Shown here piece by piece: positions 50,667 to 59,801 of a DNA stretch of 64,000 nucleotides; within the stretch, counting starts at the first letter, position 1; each line of letters starts with the position of its first letter. This stretch comes from Nonomuraea deserti (GTDB lineage: Bacteria; Actinomycetota; Actinomycetes; Streptosporangiales; Streptosporangiaceae). The translations under genes and the position numbers were made by a program. A model generated the notes under the pieces. The model did not search any database. It saw only the letters and a list, made by a program, of their open reading frames with translations, and was not told the DNA's origin. Location of the stretch: NCBI RefSeq assembly GCF_004348685.1, contig NZ_SMKO01000020.1:1-64000 (forward strand). Direction: 5' to 3'.

Positions 50667-52547
50667 ATGAGCATGGAAATGACCGCGTGGCACCAGTTGT
50701 ACTCGATGAACAACCGGCAGGAGCGTCGCTCTGTCTCCAGGGCGACGCTCCGGCGTATCGCCGGGTTCGCCCGCCCGCACCGGCGGAGGCTCGCGCTGTT
50801 CCTGCTGCTGAGCGTGGTGATGGCGGGACTGGCGGTGGGCTCACCGCTGCTCGCGGGACGCGTGATCGACGCCATCTTCAACGCGGAGCCGCTCAGCGTG
50901 GTGGTCGTGGTGGCGCTGATGATCGCGGGCCTGGCGGTGGCGGAGGCGGGGATCGGGCTGCTCAACCGGTGGCTCTCCGCGGGGCTGGGGGAGAGCCTGA
51001 TCCTCGACCTGCGCACGGCCGTCTTCGACCACGTGCAGCGCATGCCGATCGCGTTCTTCACCAGGACCCGCACGGGCGCGCTGGTCAGCCGGCTCAACAA
51101 CGACGTCATCGGCGCGCAGCGGGCGTTCACCGACACCCTGTCCAGCGTGGCGGGCAACGTCGTGACGCTCGCGCTGACGCTCGTCGCGATGGTCGCCATC
51201 TCCTGGCAGATCACGCTGCTCGCGCTGCTGCTCCTGCCCGTGTTCATGGTGCCCGCGCGGCGCATGGGCACCCGCATCGCCAGGCTGCGGCGCGAGGCGG
51301 CCGACCACAACGCCGCCATGGGCAACCAGATGACCGAGCGGTTCTCCGCGCCCGGCGCGACCCTGGTCAAGCTGTTCGGCCGCCCAGCGCACGAGTCGGC
51401 GGAGTTCGCCTCCCGGGCCCGCCGGGTGCGCGACATCGGCGTACGCACCGCCATGACCCAGACGGTCTTCGTGACCGCGCTGACGCTGGTGTCGGCGCTG
51501 GCCCTGGCTCTCGTGTACGGGCTCGGCGGCTTCTACGCGCTGCGCAGCCAGCTCGCCCCCGGCGCGGTGGTGTCGATGGCCATGCTGCTCACCCGCCTGT
51601 ACGCCCCGCTGACCGCGCTGGCCAGCGCCCGCGTGGACGTCATGAGCGCGGTCGTCAGCTTCGAGCGCGTCTTCGAGGTGCTCGACCTCAAGCCGCTCAT
51701 CCAGGAGAAGCCCGACGCCCGCGAGGTGCCCGAGGGCCCCGTGTCGGTCGAGTTCGACGACGTGCGCTTCGCCTACCCGTCGGCGGACAAGGTCTCGCTC
51801 GCCTCGCTGGAGGAGGTCGCCACGCTGGACACGCGCGGCGGCGTCGAGGTGCTGCACGGTGTCTCGTTCCGGGCCGAGCCCGGCCAGATGGTGGCGCTGG
51901 TCGGCTCGTCCGGCGCGGGCAAGTCCACCATCGCGCAGCTCCTGCCCAGGTTGTACGACGTCGACGCGGGTGCCGTCCGGCTCGGCGGCGTCGACGTGCG
52001 CGACCTGACCGCCGACTCGATCCGCGACACGCTCGGCATGGTCACCCAGGACGGCCACCTGTTCCACGACACGATCAGGGCCAACCTGCTCCTGGCCAGG
52101 CCGGAGGCGAGCGAGGACGACCTGTGGGACGCGCTCACCAGGGCCCGGCTGGCCGCGCTGATCGAGTCGTTGCCCGACGGGCTCGACACGGTGGTGGGCG
52201 AGCGCGGTTACCGGCTGTCGGGCGGCGAGCGCCAGCGCCTGACGATCGCCCGGCTGCTGCTGGCCAGGCCCAGGGTGGTGATCCTGGACGAGGCCACGGC
52301 CGCGCTCGACTCCACGTCGGAGGCGGCTGTGCAGGCGGCGCTCGGCGAGGCGCTGGAAGGCCGTACGGCCGTGGTGATCGCCCACCGGCTGTCCACGATC
52401 CGCGCCGCCGACGTCATCCTGGTGATCGAGGACGGGCGGGTGGTCGAGCGCGGCACGCATGCCGAGCTGCTGGAGGCCGCGGGGCGCTACGAGGAGCTGT
52501 ACCGCACTCAGTTCGCGGAGCCCATGGTGGCCGAGGCGGTGGCCTGA
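50667..52547 (+). CDS. ABC exporter (fused membrane and ATPase domains), SoxR-type regulation
   Basis: This 626-residue half-transporter has six membrane helices (about residues 35-330) and an ATPase domain with Walker A GSSGAGKST (about 412-420), signature LSGGERQR (about 517), Walker B VVILDEATAALD and His in VVIAHRLST. Such homodimers export hydrophobic compounds. The SoxR box in its promoter matches the situation in Streptomyces, where SoxR controls a few genes, one of them an ABC exporter, in response to redox-active antibiotics. The substrate may therefore be a redox-active metabolite. Its 3' end overlaps the convergent MFS gene by 40 bases. Confidence 0.92.
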   Translation: MSMEMTAWHQLYSMNNRQERRSVSRATLRRIAGFARPHRRRLALFLLLSVVMAGLAVGSPLLAGRVIDAIFNAEPLSVVVVVALMIAGLAVAEAGIGLLNRWLSAGLGESLILDLRTAVFDHVQRMPIAFFTRTRTGALVSRLNNDVIGAQRAFTDTLSSVAGNVVTLALTLVAMVAISWQITLLALLLLPVFMVPARRMGTRIARLRREAADHNAAMGNQMTERFSAPGATLVKLFGRPAHESAEFASRARRVRDIGVRTAMTQTVFVTALTLVSALALALVYGLGGFYALRSQLAPGAVVSMAMLLTRLYAPLTALASARVDVMSAVVSFERVFEVLDLKPLIQEKPDAREVPEGPVSVEFDDVRFAYPSADKVSLASLEEVATLDTRGGVEVLHGVSFRAEPGQMVALVGSSGAGKSTIAQLLPRLYDVDAGAVRLGGVDVRDLTADSIRDTLGMVTQDGHLFHDTIRANLLLARPEASEDDLWDALTRARLAALIESLPDGLDTVVGERGYRLSGGERQRLTIARLLLARPRVVILDEATAALDSTSEAAVQAALGEALEGRTAVVIAHRLSTIRAADVILVIEDGRVVERGTHAELLEAAGRYEELYRTQFAEPMVAEAVA

Positions 52548-53938
52548 GGCCCGGCGGGCTCGGCGGGCTCGTCGCCTGGGGCGGGCTCGCGCAGCGCGTG
52601 CAGCGCGACCGGGATGCCCGCCAGCATCACGGCCGCCGCCACGACAAGGGTGAACTGGTAGCCGTCGAGGAAGGCGAGCAGCGGCGCCCGGTCGACGGCG
52701 GCCTGCCTGGCGCTCAGGATCGCGCCCAGCAGCGTGATGCCGAGCAGCCCGAACACCTCACGTGACACGTTGAGCATGCCCGACGCCACGCCCGACCTGT
52801 CCTTGGGCATCCCGTTGAGCACCGCGGACGTCAGGGGCACCAGCATGCCGCCGCCCAGGCCGTACAGCAGGAACCAGGGAAGGACGTCCGGGTAGCCGCC
52901 GCCGGCGCCGACGCGGGAGATCAGGAAGATCGCCACGCCCATGAGCGCCATCCCGAGCCCGACCGTGCGCCCGATGCCGAGCCAGGCGCTGACGCGCTGC
53001 GACGACATCGCGACCACGGCCATGACCAGCGCCATCGGCACGAACGCGGCGCCGGCCTCGGTGGGGGAGAAGCCCAGCACGTTCTGCAGCCACAGCGCGC
53101 TGAAGAAGTAGATCCCGAACACGCCGAACGACCAGATCCCGCTGGTCAGGAGCCCGCCGCTGAACACCCGCGAGCGGAACAACACCATCGCCACCATCGG
53201 CTCGGCGGCCCGCGACTCGGCCAGCAGGAACGCCGCGGCCGCCGCCGCCGACACGCCGAACGCGGCCAGGATCCGGGGCGAGGTCCAGCCGGCCGCCTCC
53301 CCTTCGATGAGCGCGTACGTCAAGGCGGACAGGGCGACGGCGGAGGCCGCCAGGCCGGGCAGGTCGAGGCTGCGCCGTACCCGCGTGAAGGCGGGCTTGA
53401 CCGCCCAGAGCGCGAGGCCGAAGGCCGCCAGGCCGAGCGGGACGTTGATCAGATAGATCCAGCCCCAGTGCAGGTGCTCGCTGACGAAACCGCCGGCGAA
53501 CGGGCCGAACGCCATGGAGAGCGCCCCCGCGGAGCTCCAGATGCCCACCGCCCGGCCGCGTTCGCCGGGGTCGGGGAAGATCTGGCCGATCAGGGCCAGC
53601 GCCGTGGGCGTGAGCAGCGCCGCGCCGACGCCCTGAACGGCCCGCGCGGCGATGAGCGCCGCGCCCGTGGTCGCCAGGCCGGCGGCCAGCGAGGACAGCG
53701 TGAAGATCGTCAGGCCGCCCAGGAACACCCGGCGGGCGCCGTACACGTCGGCGAGCCGGCCGCCGGCCAGCATGAGCCCCGCGAAGAGCAGGATGTACGA
53801 GCTCACGATCCACTCCAGGTCGGAGATCGACAGCCCGAGCTCCCGCTGGATCGTCGGCAGGGCGACGTTCCCCACGTTGTTGTCGAGGTACGTCATGAAC
53901 GTCCCCAGGGTCACCGCGCCAAGCGCCCACCATCGCAC
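52508..53938 (-). CDS. MFS multidrug transporter, DHA2 (14-helix) type
   Basis: This 476-residue transporter starts MRWWALGAVTLGTFMTYLDN with the DHA2 motif region LDNNVGNVALPTIQREL, followed by the MFS loop GGRLADVYGARRVFLGGL and motif C-like GPFAGGFV in helix 5. Such pumps expel drugs by proton exchange. It diverges from a TetR gene over a promoter with repeated 17-bp boxes, the classic repressor-pump pair. The substrate is unknown but is probably the TetR ligand. Confidence 0.9.
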   Translation of the reverse strand: MRWWALGAVTLGTFMTYLDNNVGNVALPTIQRELGLSISDLEWIVSSYILLFAGLMLAGGRLADVYGARRVFLGGLTIFTLSSLAAGLATTGAALIAARAVQGVGAALLTPTALALIGQIFPDPGERGRAVGIWSSAGALSMAFGPFAGGFVSEHLHWGWIYLINVPLGLAAFGLALWAVKPAFTRVRRSLDLPGLAASAVALSALTYALIEGEAAGWTSPRILAAFGVSAAAAAAFLLAESRAAEPMVAMVLFRSRVFSGGLLTSGIWSFGVFGIYFFSALWLQNVLGFSPTEAGAAFVPMALVMAVVAMSSQRVSAWLGIGRTVGLGMALMGVAIFLISRVGAGGGYPDVLPWFLLYGLGGGMLVPLTSAVLNGMPKDRSGVASGMLNVSREVFGLLGITLLGAILSARQAAVDRAPLLAFLDGYQFTLVVAAAVMLAGIPVALHALREPAPGDEPAEPAGPQATASATMGSAN

Positions 53939-53949
53939 GACAGTTCCTC

Positions 53950-54001
53950 CTATACAGCGTACTTGTACGTCGTATAGTTGAACGTGTACGTCGTATAGTT
54001 G
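53950..54001. promoter_or_regulatory. Operator region between the MFS pump and TetR genes
   Basis: TGTACGTCGTATAGTTG occurs twice with a 21-base period (53964-53980 and 53985-54001). The first copy is also the right arm of a palindrome, CTATACAGCGTAC with GTACGTCGTATAG (53950-53977). The layout fits two TetR dimers. Confidence 0.75.
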
Positions 54002-54007
54002 TCAACC

Positions 54008-54664
54008 GTGATGGGAAAACTGACCGCGCGGGCGATCGCGGAGCGGGCCTTGGAGATCGGCGACGCCGAAGGGCTTGACGCCGTCACGATCCGGCGGCTG
54101 GCCTCCGACCTGGGCGTCACCCCGATGGCTCTCTACTGGCACTTCAAGAACAAGGAGCAGCTGATCATCGGCATGGCCGACCACCTGATCGGCGGCTTCG
54201 CGCCCAAGCCCGCCGACGAGCGCCCGTGGCAGGAGCAACTGCGCGACCTGACCGAGGGCCTGATCAACACCCTGCGCACACACCCCTGCGCCAAGCACGT
54301 GATCGAGCAGATCGACGCCGTCGCGGTGCCGAACTTCCTGGCCGTCTGGGACCAGGCGCTCGGGCTGGCTCGCGCGGCCGGGTTCAGCGTGGAGGAGAGC
54401 TGTCTGATCACGAAATATCTGCTGCAGAGCGCCATCGCCATCGCCGACGCCCCGGTCCATCACCAGGCCTACCTGTCCGGCGAGGATTTCGCGCAGCAGG
54501 TCAGCTTCAAGCGGCTCGGCCTGCAGTCGCTGCCCGGCGAGCGCTACCCGCACCTGGTGGAGATGGCCGGCCCGCTGGTCGAGCCGATGGACCCGCACCT
54601 GTACGACACGTTCGGCGTCGACCTGGTGCTCAGCGGCATAGAAGCGCTGGCGGCCCGGCGTTAG
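54008..54664 (+). CDS. TetR family regulator (TetR_C-type ligand domain)
   Basis: This protein of about 218 residues has a helix-turn-helix (IAERALEIGDAEGLDAVTIRRLASDLGVTPMALYWHFKNKEQL) of the TetR/TetR_C type, whose MALYWHFK is the recognition end, and a C-terminal helical ligand domain. Starts TTG 53999, GTG 54008 and ATG 54011 are all in frame; none has a clear ribosome site, so the message may be leaderless. It should repress the divergent MFS pump through the repeats at 53950-54001. Confidence 0.88.
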   Translation: MMGKLTARAIAERALEIGDAEGLDAVTIRRLASDLGVTPMALYWHFKNKEQLIIGMADHLIGGFAPKPADERPWQEQLRDLTEGLINTLRTHPCAKHVIEQIDAVAVPNFLAVWDQALGLARAAGFSVEESCLITKYLLQSAIAIADAPVHHQAYLSGEDFAQQVSFKRLGLQSLPGERYPHLVEMAGPLVEPMDPHLYDTFGVDLVLSGIEALAARR

Positions 54665-54675
54665 AGTCGTGACTC

Positions 54676-55425
54676 ATGGCCTTCGAGCTGATCTGTGAGA
54701 TCGAACCGCCGACCAAGCCCGATCTGAAGCACGTCAGGCACCAGATCGACACCATGAGCAAGGTCGCCCACGCCTTCCTCATCCCCGACAACCACATCGG
54801 CCGCGCGACGGTGTCCAGCGTCGCGGTGGCGCACGAGGTCGAGGCGATGGGCGGGCGCGGCATCGCCTGCCTCAATTCGCGCGACCGCAACCTGCTCGGC
54901 TTCCGCCGCGACCTGCTGACGGCGGCCGCGTACGGCGTGGAGCAGTTCCTGTTCGTCTACGGCGACAAGCCGGCGAGCGGCAACCGTACGAGCGATCTCA
55001 CGGTGCGCTCCATGATCGCGGAGGCGAGGGAGTTCTCGCCCGGCTCCCGCCTGGGCGCCGCGGCGGGGCTGCGCCCGCTGCCGGCCTGGAAACGCGCGGC
55101 CGACTTCCTCTTCCTCCAGGTCTCCTTCTCGGTGGAGGCCCAGCTGCGCTGGCGCGAGGCGCACCCGGTGGACGTGCCCGTCTACGCGGGTGTCATGGTG
55201 CTGGCCAGCGCCGGCCACGCCCGCGGCCTGGCCGCCGCGATCCCCGACATCGCGCTGCCCGACGCCCTGGTGGAGCAGGTGGCCGCCGACCGCCAGGCGG
55301 GCGTGGAGGCGGCCTGCGAGCAGGCGCTCGCCCTGCGCGACTCCGGCGCCTTCGACGGCGTGCACCTCATCCCCGTCTCCCGCTACCGCGACGTGGAACG
55401 CATGCTCGCCTCCTCCTTCGGATGA
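54676..55425 (+). CDS. Methylenetetrahydrofolate reductase family protein
   Basis: This 249-residue protein has the MTHFR barrel: FELICEIEPPTKPDL, where Glu in EIEPP corresponds to the catalytic glutamate of FEFFPP, GIACLNSRDRNLLGFRRDLLTAAAYGVEQFLFVYGDKP, and VDVPVYAGVMVLASAGHARGL. It is shorter than the usual 290 to 300 residues, so it may be a divergent branch acting on another folate- or pterin-like substrate. It begins 11 bases after the TetR stop and is probably co-transcribed, though the functional link is unclear. Confidence 0.82.
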   Translation: MAFELICEIEPPTKPDLKHVRHQIDTMSKVAHAFLIPDNHIGRATVSSVAVAHEVEAMGGRGIACLNSRDRNLLGFRRDLLTAAAYGVEQFLFVYGDKPASGNRTSDLTVRSMIAEAREFSPGSRLGAAAGLRPLPAWKRAADFLFLQVSFSVEAQLRWREAHPVDVPVYAGVMVLASAGHARGLAAAIPDIALPDALVEQVAADRQAGVEAACEQALALRDSGAFDGVHLIPVSRYRDVERMLASSFG

Positions 55426-55498
55426 GCCCGAGCTCCGATCGTGTTCGGTGTCCTGGTGCGCTCGACGGCGCCACGGGGTCGTTCCGTCCGGTGATACG

Positions 55499-56941
55499 TC
55501 AGCGGGTCCGAGGGCGGGCCAGGGCGGCGAGCAGGGCGCCGGCCAGGGCCACGGCGAAGAGCACCGCGTACGCCCGCTGGAAGCCGTCCATGAGCTGCCC
55601 CACCGCCACCGGCGACAGGGTGGACAACGTCCCGGCGTACACCTGGGCCCTGAGCGCGGGCCCCACCGCACTGGTCAGCACGCTGAGCGACAGGCCGACG
55701 CTGATCACGACGCCGACGTTCATGATCATGACGCGGAACCCGTTGACGACCCCGAGACTCCCGGCCGGCAACGCCCGCATCACCTGCGTGGTGTTGCCGG
55801 TCAGGAACGTTCCGCTGCCGCAGCCGGCCAGGAACAACCCGATCCCGATCACCCAGTACGGCGTCGCCGGATCGGCCGTCAGCATCAGCGTGCCGAGCCC
55901 CGCCGCGCTCAGCGTGGCGCCGCCGATCGACAGCGCGTACGGCGACACCCGCCGCCCCAGCAGGCCCGTGAGGGGGGAGGCCAGCCCGATCCCGACGGGC
56001 ACGGGGAGCACGCTCAGCCCTGCCGCGAACGCGTCCACGCCCCTGGCCGCCTGGAAGTACAGCGCCACCACGAGGATCAGCGCGGAGCGGGCCAGCGCGT
56101 TGCAGAACGACGCCAGGTTCGCGTACGCCAGCAGCCGACCCGCGAACAACCGCAGGTCCAGCACCGGGTTCGCGGAGCGCCGCTCGGCCAGCACGACCAG
56201 CGGCACCAGCACCACGAAGATTGTTGCCCCGGCCGCCACGACGGGGCTCGCCAGGCCGCCGGAGCCGGCCTCCGACAACGCCAGCAGCACCGCCGACAAC
56301 GCCGCGAACAGCAGCACGTTGCCCAGCGCGTCCACCGGCTCCTTCGGCCTTCTGGGCATCTTGCGTAAGATCGTCGCCCCCACGCCCAGCGCGAGCAGCC
56401 CGGCGGGCACGTTCACCCAGAAGATCCACTGCCAGCCCGCCGTCTCCGCGATCAGGCCGCCGAGCGTGGGCCCGGTCAGCTGCGCCACCGACAAGGTGCC
56501 GATGTAGACGCCCATGCCCTGGCTGAGCCGCTCCGGCGGGAACGCGTCCGTGATGATCACCGTGCCGTTCGCGAGGATCATCGCCGCCCCCACAGCCTGG
56601 AACACCCGCATCCCGATCAGGAACCACACGTCCGGCGACAGCCCGGCCAGCAGCGAGGCCAGGGTGAACAGCGCGAACCCCGTCAGGTAGACCTCGCGCC
56701 TGCCCAGCAGGTCGGCCACCCGGCCGAAGAACACCAGGCTCGCGGTGTTGACCAGCAGGAACGCCAGCAGGATCCACCCGGACTCCAGCGGGCCCGCGCG
56801 GAAGTGCCGCACCACCGTGGGCAGCGCGACGTTGAGCGTGCTGCCCGCGATGCCGATGAGGACGAGCCCCAGGCTGGTGACCGCGCAGACGCGCCAGGCG
56901 TAGCGCAGGCGGCTGCCGTCTTGGGGGGTGACCGCGACCAT
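55499..56941 (-). CDS. MFS transporter, DHA2-type
   Basis: This 480-residue transporter has an N-terminal RLRYAWRVCAVTSLGLVLIG helix and STLNVALPTVVRHFRAG, then GRVADLLGRREVYLTGF (MFS loop motif) and about fourteen helices. It resembles EmrB/QacA-type drug exporters. ATG 56941 starts the transporter sequence; the open frame upstream is unrelated. GGGGG lies only one base before the ATG, too close for a normal ribosome site. It follows the Crp gene on the same strand with 44 bases between, so it may be part of a cAMP-linked unit. Confidence 0.86.
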   Translation of the reverse strand: MVAVTPQDGSRLRYAWRVCAVTSLGLVLIGIAGSTLNVALPTVVRHFRAGPLESGWILLAFLLVNTASLVFFGRVADLLGRREVYLTGFALFTLASLLAGLSPDVWFLIGMRVFQAVGAAMILANGTVIITDAFPPERLSQGMGVYIGTLSVAQLTGPTLGGLIAETAGWQWIFWVNVPAGLLALGVGATILRKMPRRPKEPVDALGNVLLFAALSAVLLALSEAGSGGLASPVVAAGATIFVVLVPLVVLAERRSANPVLDLRLFAGRLLAYANLASFCNALARSALILVVALYFQAARGVDAFAAGLSVLPVPVGIGLASPLTGLLGRRVSPYALSIGGATLSAAGLGTLMLTADPATPYWVIGIGLFLAGCGSGTFLTGNTTQVMRALPAGSLGVVNGFRVMIMNVGVVISVGLSLSVLTSAVGPALRAQVYAGTLSTLSPVAVGQLMDGFQRAYAVLFAVALAGALLAALARPRTR

Positions 56942-56985
56942 GCCCCCACTATGACGTACGGCGTACGGCTGACCTGCCGCCGGGG

Positions 56986-57648
56986 CTAGCGGGCACGCTG
57001 GCGCAGCCCCTCGACGTCGTGAATGATCACGCGCCGCCGGCCTGTCTCGATCAGCCCCCGGTCGCGCAACGTGCGCAGCGCCTTGCTGACGGCCTCGCGG
57101 GAGGAGCCCGTCCACCCCGCCAGCTCGTCCTGCGACAGCGGCAGCGCCACGCGTACGCCGGCGTCGGTCTGCTCGCCGTAGCGTTCGGCCAGCTCCAGCA
57201 GCCGCGTCGCCACCCGGCCCGTGGTGTCGAACGCGCCGTACTCGATGCGCTTCCTGTCGGAGTCGCGCAGGCGCTCGCTGACGAGCTTCATGAGCAGCAC
57301 CGCGACGCGCCCGTGGGACTCGAGGAAGGAGACGAAGTCGCGGACGACGACGCCCGTGACCGGCTCCAGCGTGGTGACCGTGGCCGAGCGCGGCGACCCG
57401 TCGATGGCCGACTGCTCGCCGATCAGCCCGCCGGGGCCGCGCACGGCGAGCACCACCTCGTTGCCGCTGCTCGTGTGCGAGGAGACCTTCACCCGGCCCT
57501 CCAGCAGCACGAGCACCCAGTCGGACGTGTCGCCCTCGGTGATGACGGTCGTGCCGCGGTCCCAGCGGCGCAGCCGGCCTGCCGAGCGCAGCGCCGCCAC
57601 CTCATCGTCGGTGAGCAGGGACAGGAACTCGCCGGGCTCTGCTTTCAT
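56986..57648 (-). CDS. crp: Crp/Fnr family regulator
   Basis: This 220-residue protein has a cyclic-nucleotide-binding beta roll (about residues 10-110; GDTSDWVLVLLEGRVKVS, then GGLIGEQSAIDGSPRSATV, which holds the GE..A..GxPRSATV cAMP pocket), a dimer helix and a C-terminal helix-turn-helix (LPLSQDELAGWTGSSREAVSKALRTLRDRG). CATAAT lies nine bases before ATG 57648, indicating a leaderless transcript. The adjacent class III cyclase upstream on the same strand is the natural source of its ligand. Confidence 0.9.
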   Translation of the reverse strand: MKAEPGEFLSLLTDDEVAALRSAGRLRRWDRGTTVITEGDTSDWVLVLLEGRVKVSSHTSSGNEVVLAVRGPGGLIGEQSAIDGSPRSATVTTLEPVTGVVVRDFVSFLESHGRVAVLLMKLVSERLRDSDRKRIEYGAFDTTGRVATRLLELAERYGEQTDAGVRVALPLSQDELAGWTGSSREAVSKALRTLRDRGLIETGRRRVIIHDVEGLRQRAR

Positions 57649-57681
57649 GGGCCGATTATGTCGGTACGGGAGGCCGCCCCT

Positions 57682-59721
57682 CTACGGCAGATCGGTGAGA
57701 ACGTACGCCGCGACGAGCTCCTCCTTGCCCTTGAGGTTGAGCCGCCCCAGGGGCCGCACCGCCGCGTCGCGGCCCAGCTGCCTGAGTGTCGTCTCGCCGA
57801 TGACGACCGTGCCCGGCTCGGCGACCCCCTGGAGCCTGGCGGCCACGTTCACGCAGTCGCCCATCGCGTTGAAGCCGCGCAGCTCGGGGCTGCCGATGTT
57901 GCCGACCAGGGCGGGGCCGGTGTTGACGCCCACCCGGAAGGTCGGCCACTCGACGTCGTCGACCCGCTTCCACGCCATCTCCTCGGCCACCTCGGCGGCG
58001 GCGCGCTGCATGTCGAGGGCGGCCCGGCAGGCGGCCCTGGCGTGATCGGCCTGCAGGGCGGGCGCGTTGAACAGGGCGAGCAGCGCGTCGCCCACGAACT
58101 GGACGATGGTGCCGCCGTTGTTGAGGATGCATGGGACGGCCGCCGTGTGGTAGCGGTTGAGCATCTCGACGATCTCGCCGGGAGTCACCTTCTCGGAGAA
58201 CGTCGTGAAGCCCTTGAGGTCGGCGAAGAGCGCGCTCAGCTCCTTCAGCTCACCGCCGAGCGCCGCCTGGCCGGGGTCGGCGAGCAGGGCGTGGGCCACG
58301 TCGGGCGACATGTACTGGTGGAACAGGGTGTGCAGCTCCTGGTAGAGGCGGGCGTTCTCCAGGGAGATGGACAGCTGTCCCGCCAGCGTGGCGGCCAGCG
58401 CCTCGTCCTGGCTGGTGCGGCCGATCGGCACCTCCAGCACGCCGGCGAGCCTGCCCTTGACGGTCAGGGGGAAGGCGAGCAGGTGGTCGCGCCGGATCGG
58501 GGTGTCGCCGTCGAAGCGGTAGTCGCGCGAGCCGATCTGGGTGGTGCCGTCGGCGACCAGCCCGATCTTGACGTCGCCGTACGCCTGCCGCACCCGCTCC
58601 AGCGACGAGGCCAGCAGTTCCTGCTCGGGCAGCCCGATCCGGGTCTGGGCGCTCACCGACACCAGGGCGGCCAGCCGCTCCGACAGCTCGCGCTCGTTGG
58701 CCAGCGCCTCGCCGGCCCGGCCGAGCACCGCCGCCTGGCCCTCGTTGAGCCGGAACTTGCCCGACAGCCGGGTCGCGGCCAGCGGCTCGCCGCGGCGTAC
58801 GTGCTCGACCAGCTCTTCGAGCGCCTTGTCGTAGTCCTGCTGGATGCGGCGGACGGTCGCGGCCAGCGCCACCGAGTCGAACAGCCCCGCGCTCGACCCC
58901 TCCCGCCGGAACTGCAGGTAGGCGCTGTAGGCCACGAACACGAAGGCGAACGTGAGCAGCAGGTGCCACTCCCACCAGGACAGGTGCCAGTTGAGCTGCG
59001 ACATCCCGGCGATCATGCTCTCCGCCAGCAGCGCGTACGCCGTGATCAGGCTGATCAGCATCGCCGAGGGGCGCCGCCGATGCAGCCGGAACATCAGCAC
59101 GCTGGCCGCGCCGTAGAGCAGGAGGCCGGGGATGGACGCCCAGATCAGCCAGTCGATCGGCGTGACCGCCGGCGGCTCGCTGAGCGGCGTCAGCCCGGGG
59201 ACCAGCGACGTGACGCCCCACAGCACCATGATGCCGACGAGCGCGCCGCGGATGAAGTGCTGGGCGCCGAGGACGGACTTGGCCGCCGCCTCGCCCAGCG
59301 GCAGCGCCGAGCCGAACGCGAACACCGCCGCGATCGACAGGCCCACCTGCTGGCCCAGGTCGAACCCCAGCGAGCCGGTCGGCAAAATGATCTTGGGGGT
59401 GGCCAGGCCGTGCAGGAAGAAGAAGCCCGCGCTGCTCAGGAAGACCATGGAGACGAGGAACAGCCGGGCGTCGTTGCGGCGCCGTGACGCCTCGCTGACC
59501 ATGGCGCCGAGCACGACGTTGACCCCGGCCACGAGGATGATCATCCAGAAGTGGCCGGCGTTGTGCTGCCAGGAGATGTTGATGTGCGGCTGGCTCAGCA
59601 GCAGCCAGAGGCCGAGCAGCGGCAGGACGAGGTGGATGCCCCACACCACACCCCGCACGGGCTGGGTCGCGGGAGGCAGGTAAGAGGTCGGACCGGGGGT
59701 GGGCACAGACCGATTATCCAC
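57682..59721 (-). CDS. Membrane class III adenylate/guanylate cyclase
   Basis: This 679-residue protein has six or seven N-terminal membrane segments (about residues 20-250), a coiled region, a GAF-like sensor domain (about 330-450) and a class III cyclase domain (about 495-650). Metal-binding Asp501 (FADLKGF) and Asp545 (FVGDALL) and transition-state Asn625/Arg629 (CVNVAARL) are present, so it should be active. The two residues that select adenine in classical enzymes, Lys and Asp, are replaced by Gln541 and Asn618, so the product nucleotide is uncertain. GTG 59721 follows GAGG; GTG 59706 is an alternative behind a GATAAT box. It lies 33 bases before the Crp gene. Confidence 0.85.
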   Translation of the reverse strand: MDNRSVPTPGPTSYLPPATQPVRGVVWGIHLVLPLLGLWLLLSQPHINISWQHNAGHFWMIILVAGVNVVLGAMVSEASRRRNDARLFLVSMVFLSSAGFFFLHGLATPKIILPTGSLGFDLGQQVGLSIAAVFAFGSALPLGEAAAKSVLGAQHFIRGALVGIMVLWGVTSLVPGLTPLSEPPAVTPIDWLIWASIPGLLLYGAASVLMFRLHRRRPSAMLISLITAYALLAESMIAGMSQLNWHLSWWEWHLLLTFAFVFVAYSAYLQFRREGSSAGLFDSVALAATVRRIQQDYDKALEELVEHVRRGEPLAATRLSGKFRLNEGQAAVLGRAGEALANERELSERLAALVSVSAQTRIGLPEQELLASSLERVRQAYGDVKIGLVADGTTQIGSRDYRFDGDTPIRRDHLLAFPLTVKGRLAGVLEVPIGRTSQDEALAATLAGQLSISLENARLYQELHTLFHQYMSPDVAHALLADPGQAALGGELKELSALFADLKGFTTFSEKVTPGEIVEMLNRYHTAAVPCILNNGGTIVQFVGDALLALFNAPALQADHARAACRAALDMQRAAAEVAEEMAWKRVDDVEWPTFRVGVNTGPALVGNIGSPELRGFNAMGDCVNVAARLQGVAEPGTVVIGETTLRQLGRDAAVRPLGRLNLKGKEELVAAYVLTDLP

Positions 59722-59761
59722 GCGAGATCCTCGTCGCCAATGCGTCGTTCTACTCACTGGA

Positions 59762-59790
59762 AGGGCCGGTCGGAAAACCCGGCCGGCCCT
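59762..59790 (-). terminator. Hairpin between purL and the cyclase gene
   Basis: AGGGCCGG (59762-59769) pairs perfectly with CCGGCCCT (59783-59790) around a 13-base loop, 11 bases past the purL stop. No T-run follows. Confidence 0.55.
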
Positions 59791-59801
59791 CCGGCGGATC
59801 G

